A stretch of 58,384 bases of DNA, taken from Klebsormidium nitens. Lineage: Eukaryota; Streptophyta; Klebsormidiophyceae; Klebsormidiales; Klebsormidiaceae. The notes beneath the pieces are model-generated. The model was not told the origin of the DNA. It did not search any database and was given only the letters and a program-made list of their open reading frames with translations. The first letter of the stretch is position 1. The number at the start of each line of letters is the position of its first letter. The translations under genes and the position numbers were made by a program. Location: NCBI GenBank assembly GCA_000708835.1, contig DF237512.1, forward strand, positions 1-58,384. Direction: 5' to 3'. Positions 1 through 9,200 of this stretch are shown one piece after another.

Positions 1-174
1 GCGATGGTGGTTCGAGAGGGAGATCGATATCAAGTTCAAAGGTTCGTTGGCATACCGTCGCGGTGTAGAGTAGCACGAAGAACCTCAATCGGAAGTACTA
101 GGCCTTGCGCGAGGCGTTCGTTTGGCGCGAGTTTTTTGATCTTCCCTAAGTAAGACACTGAGACCTTCAACACC

Positions 175-648
175 ATGCAGAGCATGATTGACTCTCAAGC
201 CAAGAGGTACAGTCAAATTGAGGAGTTTTACAATGAATGCCTCAAAAAAGCTGTAGGCCGCATTAAACGCACATATACTGAGGAACGATGCACAAGCATG
301 GTTCTTAAGGTGGGTGAAATTGCTGGATTGAAAGGATTTCTCCCCCCTTATTGCATGCTCGACCTTGTCAAGGTAATACGCTTCGGGCTTGAAAAAGCCG
401 GAGTGAAAGTACGTAGATGCCACGACCCCCATCATCTCTCTGTCGAGTGGAGAGGCGTTTTGAAGAAACCCACCGTGACCCAACCGTCCGGTGCCAGCAC
501 ACAGAAGCATGCGGCGGCGGATGGTGGGCCACGCTTTATCTTCGACGGAGAGCGCGGTGCAGTTCCGATGCTCGAAGTACTGATGAATCCCGCAAAATGC
601 AAACCGGACTATATCTCTAAGAATGGAGCGATTGATGTTACGGGTTAG
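175..648 (+). CDS. Small protein of large-DNA-virus type (tentative), 157 aa
   Basis: The ORF starts at the first of two nearby ATGs and encodes a soluble 157-residue protein. Residues about 15-95 look like a real domain: a charged helix (KKAVGRIKRTYTEERC), then a Gly/Pro stretch (GLKGFLPPYCMLD), an amphipathic helix and an ending PHHLSVEW. This order (Cys, hydrophobic turn, G-x-P-x-Y-like, helix, P-x-L-x-I/V-x-W) resembles a family of short proteins common in algal large DNA viruses, but I recognise the pattern only and cannot name a function. The last 60 residues are less ordered and could be read-through after decay. It converges on the minus-strand gene at 699-1403 with a 50-base gap. The antisense ORF over the same bases has no recognisable motif and I treat it as a shadow. 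Confidence 0.5.
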   Translation: MQSMIDSQAKRYSQIEEFYNECLKKAVGRIKRTYTEERCTSMVLKVGEIAGLKGFLPPYCMLDLVKVIRFGLEKAGVKVRRCHDPHHLSVEWRGVLKKPTVTQPSGASTQKHAAADGGPRFIFDGERGAVPMLEVLMNPAKCKPDYISKNGAIDVTG

Positions 649-698
649 CACCCATGCCCCGTCCCTCGTTCGTAACTCCGAACCATTTCAACCATCTC

Positions 699-1403
699 TC
701 AGTAGCCCGACGACGACGAATCATGATCGTCTGTGATGGGGGCCGCTTGGCGTTGTCGCCCGGAGCCCCTTTTTGACGGCTTGTAAAGCGCTTTAGGAGT
801 CGTCGTCGCTTTCGGTTTTCTTCGGTTTGCTTGTGGAGTCAAAGCCTCGAAGGCTTCGATCGAGAGCTTCGTAGCGCTCGTCCTATAGGACCCCTCAAAG
901 CGCATATCATGAGGTCTTTGGTTCTCTGGCAACGCATGTAGAGATACCTGGTATGCGTATTCTTTGTGTTTGCTGCCTCTCGTCGTTTCTGCAAGCAATA
1001 CATACGCCTTGAATGGGAGGGTTGCTGACTTGGGGGCAGATGCCTTGAGCTGCCGATACAAAGCGCTTCCTGCTCGACAACCAGCCTGTACGACCCGCCC
1101 TCTCTCCGCATCGATCTCGAGCCGTGAGTCATCCAGCTTGCTGGACTGGTCCAAGCACTTTTTATCAAGAGCCTTTACGACCTTGAATGATCGTCGATTT
1201 CGCTTGTTTCTTGGCGGCAGATCCTCCATATTCAATGGTATGATAATAAATGCACCAGGGGTCGGCAACATAGCGGCTCCCCCTGATGCGTTTTCGGAGT
1301 CCGTCTGTGGAAGGCTAAAAGCATGTCCCGTCTCACGTCGACTTGTCAAGCAGAATGCACTATTAAATGCGAACGGCCTCCCTTGGCTTTTAGAATACTC
1401 CAA
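699..1403 (-). CDS. Hypothetical basic protein, up to 234 aa
   Basis: I do not recognise this protein. The reading frame is open for 235 codons. Several in-frame Met codons exist, so the true start may be internal, near MLPTPGAF or MEDLPPRNKR. The middle is rich in Lys/Arg (PPRNKRNRRSFKVV), followed by an ordered-looking segment (PFKAYVLLAETTRG, EYAYQVSLHALPE), a Lys/Arg-rich linker (QANRRKPKATTTPKAL) and an acidic, Ser-rich tail ending in SSSSGY. A basic nucleic-acid-binding or virion protein would fit the setting, but this is inference. It is convergent with the small gene at 175-648. A shorter plus-strand ORF overlaps (964-1419) and looks less protein-like. Confidence 0.4.
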   Translation of the reverse strand: MEYSKSQGRPFAFNSAFCLTSRRETGHAFSLPQTDSENASGGAAMLPTPGAFIIIPLNMEDLPPRNKRNRRSFKVVKALDKKCLDQSSKLDDSRLEIDAERGRVVQAGCRAGSALYRQLKASAPKSATLPFKAYVLLAETTRGSKHKEYAYQVSLHALPENQRPHDMRFEGSYRTSATKLSIEAFEALTPQANRRKPKATTTPKALYKPSKRGSGRQRQAAPITDDHDSSSSGY

Positions 1404-1606
1404 TGTTTATTTACTGTAAATAGAATTACTGATATTTTGAACCCAAAGCGCTTTGATAATTTCATTGATTTATAAGTGTCCGAGGGCCTCCAAAAAGATG
1501 CCCAGAACCCCTTGGGAAAGAGACCCACGGAATCGTGCTCCCCCCCCCCAGGGCACTTGCTTCGGTTTATTCTGAGAATACTTTCTTACGAGAGAGTATC
1601 ATCTCC

Positions 1607-2659
1607 ATGGCATCTGAACAGTCAGCCCCAGCAACCGATGATGACGTGAAGAGAGTCGTATGCGGAGAGACTTTCTGTCATAACCTGCTTAATGACGGCA
1701 TCGCAAGGGCATCGACGACATGCATTCAATACATGGCAAGCCTAACTTATATTTATAAGCTGCTGAACAGGGGAACGGTTATGCCGCCCAACGTCGAGTG
1801 GATTCGCAACGACATCGACCGCCTCATCCCCTTGCTGGAGAAAAAGTATCCAAACAAGGGCACACTATGCAATAAATACACCCCGTTGATGACCGTGTCC
1901 AAACAACAGGGGTGGATGGAGTCATACAACCGATACTATCATAGCTTCTTGATCGCAAAAACAGCGCAAATCTCTCAAGCAGGATCGCAAAAAGCCACCC
2001 AAAAGGAAGAAACGAATTGGATCGACATGGGCGAGATCAAACTGAAGATGGAAGAGCTAGGAAGGCGCATAAGACGCCAAATCCTCCCCGAGTTCCGCGC
2101 GAGCCGGAGACCGCTCGGTCAAGACGAGGTGAAGTGTGTTTTTCAACACCTCGTGCTGGCAGCAAACGTCCTCGAGCCCCCCAAACGACGTGATTGGGGT
2201 AACCTTCCAATTCGGAAGCTGGACGGCACCTTCTACAATGAAGCAGCGAAGGCCCTATATGAAGAGTTTGGCAACGAACTGGTCGAGAAAGCCACCGATA
2301 CATATGTCATGGTCCTGAAGACGTTCAAAACTGCCAAAAAGTTCGGTTTGCAGGAGTTCGAGTTGCCAAAAAGGCTCTCACACTACATCCAGCGCTCGAT
2401 TGAGCTAGTTCCCAGGGCCTATTTTGTGACTTTGCTGAGCGACCTCGGCCAGCCCATGGGGGATAATTATTGGACGCAGTTCATTCGAGAGATTCCATTT
2501 TCCAAGGGCCGCCACCTCACGACGAACCATCTGCGGCACGTTTTCGTGACCGATAGATACAACAAAGACGCCTCACTCTCCGATCGACAGTCCGTTGCTG
2601 GTCGAATGCTTCATAGCGTCTCGACACAGATGCGAAGCTACGAGAGGAAACGCAGCTAA
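1607..2659 (+). CDS. Tyrosine recombinase / integrase of the virus-like element, 350 aa
   Basis: The product would cut and rejoin DNA through a 3'-phosphotyrosine and so integrate or excise the element. The frame is open from a GTG at 1535, but the ATG at 1607 (MASEQSAP) is the likely start. The N-terminal half is helical, fitting a SAM-like core-binding domain. The catalytic part has an Arg-I candidate in the motif LEPPKRRDWGN, similar to the PPRR-x-DY box of virophage and Polinton-like-virus recombinases. It is followed by KTFKTAKKFG, the Arg-II box HLRHVFVT (as in XerD HxLRH), the MLHSVSTQ box matching LGHSS-xxTT, and the nucleophile Tyr at about residue 345 in RSYERKRS. All steps of the R-H-R-H-Y plan seem present, so it may be intact. 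Its last four bases overlap the 3' end of the convergent gene at 2656-2997. Confidence 0.85.
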   Translation: MASEQSAPATDDDVKRVVCGETFCHNLLNDGIARASTTCIQYMASLTYIYKLLNRGTVMPPNVEWIRNDIDRLIPLLEKKYPNKGTLCNKYTPLMTVSKQQGWMESYNRYYHSFLIAKTAQISQAGSQKATQKEETNWIDMGEIKLKMEELGRRIRRQILPEFRASRRPLGQDEVKCVFQHLVLAANVLEPPKRRDWGNLPIRKLDGTFYNEAAKALYEEFGNELVEKATDTYVMVLKTFKTAKKFGLQEFELPKRLSHYIQRSIELVPRAYFVTLLSDLGQPMGDNYWTQFIREIPFSKGRHLTTNHLRHVFVTDRYNKDASLSDRQSVAGRMLHSVSTQMRSYERKRS

Positions 2660-2997
2660 GTGGCCTCGATCGACATGTCAGTTACAAATCTCATCATGTT
2701 GTCTTCTTCCTCAGGATTTTCGAAGGTTTGAGGCGTTGTAACTGGGAAGCCAGCCTCCAGCAACCTTTCGAGCGTTCTTTTCTGCGTCTTGCCTCCGGTC
2801 TGATACCTCTGATATGCTTGAGTCAGGACCATCGAATCCCTTTTTCGTGCATAATATTGTCTAACGGACCGCTTGTGTGCTCCCGGATCCTTGAAATAGG
2901 TCTTTCTAGCCGACAAGCAATGCCTGCACTCGCAAGTGAAAATTTCGTTATCATACGTATCCTTTAGAGGCTGGTCTGTGGTTGCAGTAGCCATCAC
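2656..2997 (-). CDS. Small Cys-containing basic protein of the virus-like element, 113 aa
   Basis: I do not recognise a family. The 113-residue product has a Cys cluster near residue 22 (FTCECRHC), which could bind a metal ion, then a Lys/Arg/Tyr-rich helix (HKRSVRQYYARKRD) and a second basic helix (KTQKRTLERLLEAGF), ending in an acidic tail. This composition suggests a small DNA-binding or regulatory protein. The gene is wedged between the recombinase, whose stop it overlaps by four bases, and the primase gene, from which it diverges with an 86-base gap. That gap must hold both start regions. Tight packing and a clean frame support a real gene. Confidence 0.55.
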   Translation of the reverse strand: MMATATTDQPLKDTYDNEIFTCECRHCLSARKTYFKDPGAHKRSVRQYYARKRDSMVLTQAYQRYQTGGKTQKRTLERLLEAGFPVTTPQTFENPEEEDNMMRFVTDMSIEAT

Positions 2998-3083
2998 TAG
3001 CTTGAAGCTAGAAAATATTATTCAGACTCGCCCGCACCGCGTTCCCTCCTCGTAAAAATTTTCCCCATCAACCCTAAGGAGAG

Positions 3084-5914
3084 ATGATGCAAACGACCAA
3101 CGCCACTTGCTCTCTCAAGCCTACCATCGACGCGCCTGCACTCGAGACCCCTGAGGCGGAACCCTCCGCGGAGGAGGCAGCGACCCACGGCGCCCATGAT
3201 ATCCGGCTGGTGTCCACTCCCCCATTGGACATCAAGCAAGAGATTCTGCGCCTTGCTGACCATGGTTTGTACGGAATCCCGGTGCACATCACAATCGACT
3301 CACGAGGCAAGAAGCGGAGCCGGTTCCCTTCCACTTACAAACACATTGTCACCGTGGGCGATTGGCAGGAACACATCGGCGCAGTGCTCGATGCATTTGA
3401 AAACCCCAATGGAGTGGCCATACTGATCGGCACATTTGTCATCGATATCGACGTGGGAGAGAGCAGTGATAAGAAGTCGGGGATGGACTATTGGCACGGG
3501 CAAGTGATGGAGCATGGGGAGCCTGAGACACTCTCTGTTCGCACAGGCTCCGGAGGCCTCCACTACTACTTTCGGCTCGATGAAACGACCGGCTTGCATG
3601 AAACTACCAACTTTGCTGGACTCACGCTCGATGTGCAAAAGTTCGGCGTCGACGGACGCGGCATGGGAGGGGTAATCTTTGCACCGCCAAGCACGTATGG
3701 AGATGGAACGGATCGCGAGTACACGTGGGTGACCGAAGACAATGGTAAGATCAACGGTATGCCCCCGTGGCTTGTGAGCTTGATCAACCGAGGGCGCGCC
3801 TCGGAAGGGGTCTTGAGGCATGCAAAGGGCCGAGTGTCTCATGACAAGGAAGTCGATCTCGAGGAGATCGAGCCAGAGGCCGTCGACGACGCAGAGGCTG
3901 GCGGGCCTGCAACCAAGGCGGCTCCGGGCTCGGCACACGAGGAAGTGAAGCAATTGGTGAGGGAGAGAGGCAAGGATCGCCATTCTTTCTACACCGGCTC
4001 GACCGTCCTACCGGACGGCAACAGATCCTTTCAGTTCAGGGTCAAGGGGTCGCGCCAATGCTACCTGGGAAAATTGCACAGAGGGTCCAACAACTTTACG
4101 GTGATTCAAGGGTGCACCGGTGATTTCCAGGAGTTGTATTACAATTGCTTCGGGTCCGGTTGCTATGGGAGCAAGCCGAAGCTGCTGGGACGTCTCACGA
4201 TAGCGGGTGCTCTTGAGCAAGCTGGGGGTGGTGCTTTTGGACCCAAGGACCATCAGCCGTCGAGCCTCACTAAGCTGGCCGCTAGGTTCTCCGACCCGTT
4301 CATGCTGTCAAACGTGAGTAGTAAGAGCGATTTTGGTAGTGCTTTGATATTCAGCAAACTTTTCGAGCATGACAGGCGGGTGGTGTACGACTCGGGGAGA
4401 TTCTGGACGTGGGATGCGACGAGTTGGGTGCCGTCCGATACGGAAGCAGCTCTGCTGAAGACCTCGTTTATGTACCACATGGGACGAGTCAAATCGTTTT
4501 GGTGCGATCGGCTGGAACGCGCTGTTGCCGAAAAGGTTCAGCCGTTGACGACTCGCAGAGACAATGCTCTGAACGAACTGCAGTCCCGGGCCTCGGAGAG
4601 TGCGGACGAAGAGCGAGAAGGGCGTCTTGAAGGGCATTCAAAAGGCGGAGAAGGCTATCATGGCAGACTTCGACATGGAGATGAAGAAGATACCCGAACC
4701 GGTGTGGCGTGGGGCAGCGGTCGAGTCTGTTCCCATCGCTCAAAGGTGTCTCATTCCTTTGAAAGTGAATCTACGAGTGCGGGATTTTGCAAGCTCGCTG
4801 AATGCTAATCCGCGACTATCTGAACACCACATGCGGCTCGATCGACCTCCGAACGGGGGAGCTGTATGCTCACCATCCGAGCAACATGCTCTCGAAGGAG
4901 ATTTGTACCCTTTATGAGGGTGCAAGTTATCCATCACCGCTCATCGACCAATTCATGGCTGAGGTGCTGTCCGAGGACATAGTCCCCGTTATGCAAATGA
5001 CGCTTGGGTATGGCATCACAGGCCACAGCAAGGAAAAGCAATTCATCGTCATGCATGGCCCAACGAACAGCGCAAAGACAAAACTCGTCACCATGGTCCG
5101 AGAGTGTACCGGACCGTACTGCGTTTCGATGGCCCGCGACTGCGTCATTGGCGCAGGTCAGCACTCAGAAGGGGCCGCCACGCCGCACCTTCTTATGCTC
5201 GATGGAGCGCATATTGCAGTCCTCGAAGAGACTGAGGACTCGGATATTTACAATGGAGCATCGGTGAAGGCGATCGCGTCCGGCGATGGGAGCATGACGG
5301 TAAGGGGGTTGCACAAGGACCCCGTCGAGGTCACCATGAGGTGTTTGCCGATCATATGCACCAACTCATTGGCAAAGTTCAACGCAGGAGATACGGGCAC
5401 CCTCAATAAGCTGAGGATTTTTCCGTTTGAGCACGAATTCGTTGAGAATCCGAGGCCTGGAACCAACCAGAGATTACGAGACACCGATCTCATGGATAAG
5501 ATCAAGAGCCCCGAATGGAGGAAGCAGATGCTGGCTTGGTTGGTGCGTGGCAGCATGATGTGGTACGAGCGGGGCACTCTACCGACGGTCGAAGAGTTGC
5601 CTGCGGCCATGGGCAAGGCGCTCGAGAGCTACTCAAATGACAACGACCACTTTGGGAACTTCATCATGGACAGATGCATCATACAGCCGAGCGAGAGGTG
5701 CCACGTGAGGCCACTAAAGGAGGCGTACGAGATGTACATGGGCAGGCTCCAACGGCCCATGATCGAGAATGACTTCAAGACATTGATGCGGACACTCATT
5801 CCGAATGGGGTCGTGTACTCGCTCGGAGTAAAAATCAAACGAATCAACAGCACTGGATACAAAGGTATAGGTCTGCTCGAGCCGACCGAAGAAGAGTCGG
5901 AAGAGGAACAATAG
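3084..5914 (+). pseudogene. Primase-polymerase / D5_N / SF3 helicase fusion, broken by two frame shifts
   Basis: The intact protein would prime and unwind DNA to replicate the element. The N-terminal part (frame of 3084, ATG start) has a bifunctional primase-polymerase domain: the DIDV metal motif near residue 120, the SVRTGSGGLHYYFR motif about 35 residues later, and the KFGVDGRGMGGVIFAPPS box. A Cys-containing segment and the D5_N helical region follow. The C-terminal part (from about 4802) is an SF3 helicase with Walker A MHGPTNSAKTK, Walker B AVLEETED, and motif C PIICTN followed by an Arg-finger-like region. Reading needs three frames: homology leaves the first frame near 4615, runs in the second to about 4816 (SLNANPRL), and resumes in the third (LNTTCGSIDLRTGEL). 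Both breaks fit one extra base. Decay, base-call error or +1 frameshifting are all possible; decay is simplest. Confidence 0.85.
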
Positions 5915-6224
5915 ACAGCGGCGAGAGACGAGCAAGTCGCGAGAGGTAGGTAAGGTAGGCGGGGGTAGGTCCGAAGGTAGGTGTCAAAAAAGTTCCGTTT
6001 TCCGATTGATTTGCGTACTGTTTTGTAACTAGGTAGTTAAAGTAGTTATAAATTTCGTTTTTTATATATAGAAGAGAAGAGAAGCTTTTTCTCACACCAC
6101 ATCAATTGCTCATCTGCTGTATATACAAAGAAAGCTGGGAGACAACTACCTCCCTACCTCAACTTCCTTCAAAATCATCGACTGATCATAGGACTGCAAC
6201 CGTGTAGGACTGCCACTACCTGAA
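5915..6224. other. Spacer between virus-like helicase and KDZ transposase, with complementary GGTAGGT / ACTACCTCCC clusters
   Basis: No gene is visible. The helicase (+) and the transposase (-) both end here. Just after the helicase stop lie several copies of GGTAGGT (about 5945-5985), then an A/T-rich stretch. At about 6148-6238 are several copies of ACTACCTCCC and CTACCTCAAC. The two clusters are partly complementary, so the region could fold, and it may mark a junction or shared 3' processing zone. Confidence 0.4.
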
Positions 6225-9200
6225 CTACCTCCCTAAGAGCACTGCCCTAAAGGCCTCACTCCACAGCCTTGCCGGCACAGCTATGGACAGCTTTGCGTCG
6301 TCTACCCTGCTCAGGTCGACGTTGAAGCCGCTCAACAGGATTGGGAGGAAGACCATTAGACTCTGGAGTCCGGAGTACCAGCCGAGGATCCGGAACTTCT
6401 TCAGAAAGCTGTTCACGGACTCCACAGCCGAGGTGTTGACCCATCGAAGAGCGTCGTAGTACTCCGTCGCGTTGCTGGGACCACATTTGTGCACCTCTGC
6501 CCCGGCTTTCGCATAATGGAACCTGCATGGAAGCGAACGCTGCATGAACAACCGCACAATCGCAACGCTCCCGCCCTTTGCCGGAATTACTCAGCCGCAC
6601 ATGAATCGACCTGCAGAAGCCGAAGCTTTTGATTGAGCAGACGCTTACCTGTCAACGACGAAGGTGACGGCGGAGAAGAACGCCGGCTCCCTTCGCATGC
6701 AATAATTCCTCAGCTGGCATGCATTGTCATAAACAACGAATTTGGGGAGATCCTCCCGGTCCTTGCGCGTGTACAAAACCGCGAACGCATCGCGGGGGCT
6801 CTCCCCTCGGAGGAAGAAGTGGAAGCCCGAGATGACCCGGTGCGGACAGCAAAAGACGAAGGCGCCCCGGCTGCGGTGGGGGCGCTTGCCCTTCTTCGTC
6901 GACTTGCTCCCCCCCTTGACCAGCCCCGGGACGTTCGCGGCGTCCCAGTCGCCCACCGTCTGCCCGGTAGCGCACTTGAACTCCTCTGACGTCCTGCTGC
7001 GTCCGTCCTCATGCTCGAAGGATGCGTATCGCGGCAAGCCCCGTCGCTGTTCCCACCCCGGCAGCGCGTAGTGCCCCAACACATCCTGCTCGGCTCTGAG
7101 GGTGTGCCCAGGAGGGAGCGGATGCATCCGGTCGCCCTCCTCGTCCCGCCCCAGCCGGCCGCGCAGCACCCCCCTCTCTAGCTCGCCCATGGCCTCCCAC
7201 TGCAGTACGTTAGGCTGCGAGCCCTCCACGCCCCGGAGCAGGTCTCGCGCGCTCGTCCGAGCCTCTGCCAGCGACGCGGCCTCCGCCTCCGTGAGCGGGC
7301 CCCGCTCCCGACTGAGGTGCTGCAGCTCGACCGCGCGCCCCAGCGGCCGCAGAGCGGCGACGACCCAGCTCTCTAGCAGTCCATCGCCGTAACCGGTGTT
7401 GCCGCGTGCCAGCAACGTGAGCTCGTAGAGGTGGTGCAGGGCGGGCAAAAGGAAGACGGGAAAGCGGTGCCCGCCCTGGGCGTCCAACACGCGGCGCAAG
7501 ATGGGAGAGTGCTCTCCGAGTTGGCGGCGGTCCTCGACGCTCGCGTCCCTCCCCAAGAGCAGCTCCCGAACCACAGCCAGCCCGTCGGAGTGGCCAATGA
7601 TGCCGTCATCCGAATCGTGCGCCCCAAGGTCATATAGCAATTCACCCCACTCACACGGCCAGTGCTCCCATAGACGCGGGCTCCCACCTCTTGCCGCTTG
7701 CTCGAGCTCGATTCCCTCCAACAGTCGCAGCATCGTCCGGTTCTTGTCCCGGACCATCTGGCGCTGCTCGACCAACAGCCGACGCCGAGTGTCCGCGGGC
7801 ACTGGACCCTCTCCATCCCCCGGAACGAACTTTGTCACGAGCAGCACATTTTCCCTGCCGAGGGCCCCCTTCAGACCCATGTACTCGGCCTCGCTCAGTG
7901 GCTGGCCGAGCTTCTCGCTCTCGGATCGATGCCTGGAGACGCGCGCAATCAACTCCCGCAGCTCCGGTTGCAATACCAAGCGCCGTTTCATGCCTCCACC
8001 CTCTAGCCCTGCTGCGCAATAGTCGCGCCCCGCAACCGATTGCTTCTCGAGCGCGGCACCGTCCACGGACCGCCCCGGATGCGTGAACGGCCTGCGGAAG
8101 TCGTGCGAGGTCGATCCCAGCCCTCCAGGGCGCTTTCCTCCGTCGGAGTTGGAAATTCCCACGATCCCATCGCTAAGTTCTTCTAAGGACCTGTGGGAGC
8201 CAGTGAGCCGGTTCATCAAATGATCCGTCACCCGGTAGAAGCAACATGTGCAAGGACTTGCGGGTTCCATCGAAAGCATGCCTTGAGTTGAGCAGGGAGG
8301 CCTGAGCCCTTTCCTGCTTTCAAAAGCATCTCAACTGCTATGCCCTTCCAAGCGGCCTTAACTTAAGCTCTTCTTCAATCAAGATGCTCACCTCCGGGTG
8401 CGGACCGCATATGCTGCAGCACTCCAGGATCTGCCGCCCCACCAGCCGGAAGAAATCAAGGCTGGCCTTCCGCCACGTCTCCTCGGATAGCACGGCGGAC
8501 TCTGGAGCCCTCCGGAAGGCCTCCTGCTGTCCCTCCAGCAGTGCCCCGAATCCCGACTGCCCCCGCTGCATCTGCTTCAGCAACAGTTGTAGGCTCTCCT
8601 GTACAACAATCGTCTGGCGGCTCCAAACGTACAGCCCCAAGTGCTCTCCGTCGAAGTGGATGGTGTGCTTCCTTGGGCACTTGCAAGAGTAGATTCTGGT
8701 GCGCACGGCCTGACTCCAAGTCGAGGCATGCACTACCGCGTCCTGCCAGAGTTCCACCCACTTCCCACCGCACGGAGGCGGTTCGAGAGGGCACGGCGCG
8801 CTCAGCATCCCGAGCTCGCCCAGCTCTTGGAAGTCCCTCCCCACCAGCTTGCTCACTCGAATCGGTCCGCATCTGAGCCGCATCACCCAAGGGTCGTGGA
8901 AGTCAGGCGCGTCGCTCAGCTGGCTCAACTTCGGCTTGGTCACTTGGACGGCCTGTGTCTCCTGAACCATGACGGGAGCCCTTCCTACCCCCCCGTGCTG
9001 GCACCCCCGCTGGGCACCCTCCAACGTGCAGCTGCCGCAGGAAGAAACCCAGCATCGGATTGCTTCCTTGCCCAGCGCCTCTGCGGGCGGCTCCCGCACA
9101 CTTTGGGGTGCCACAGTCAAAGGACCCCCGCCCGCATGACTCCTATACCACTGCTTGCTCCTGCGCACCCCCCGCCATGGCTCGCTCACGCCCAGCCCGT

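Larger units (their letters stand above)
1..5914. mobile_element. Virus-derived integrated block (Polinton-like virus / virophage / large-DNA-virus type replication and integration module), left end outside window
   Basis: Five closely packed ORFs on both strands lie within 5.7 kb: small protein (+), basic protein (-), tyrosine recombinase (+), small Cys protein (-), primase-helicase (+). None shows the introns typical of the host genes to the right, spacers are 50-200 bases, and two genes overlap at their 3' ends. A tyrosine recombinase beside an archaeo-eukaryotic primase fused to an SF3 helicase is a combination known from Polinton-like viruses, virophages and related elements. No major capsid protein, packaging ATPase or protease is visible, so I cannot say which group it belongs to or whether it is complete. 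The right limit is taken as the helicase stop; no terminal repeat proves it. The two frame breaks in the helicase suggest an inactive copy. Confidence 0.65.

Noticed and set aside
85-651. 188-codon minus-strand ORF opposite the first small gene
   Set aside because: It has no family features, while the opposite strand shows a plausible conserved domain.
964-1419. 151-codon plus-strand ORF opposite the basic protein gene
   Set aside because: Its composition looks like a shadow; the minus strand has the more protein-like charged and ordered segments. The choice is uncertain.
7102-8086. Several GC-rich plus-strand ORFs across the KDZ gene
   Set aside because: They are Ser/Arg/Pro-rich shadows of the transposase reading frame.
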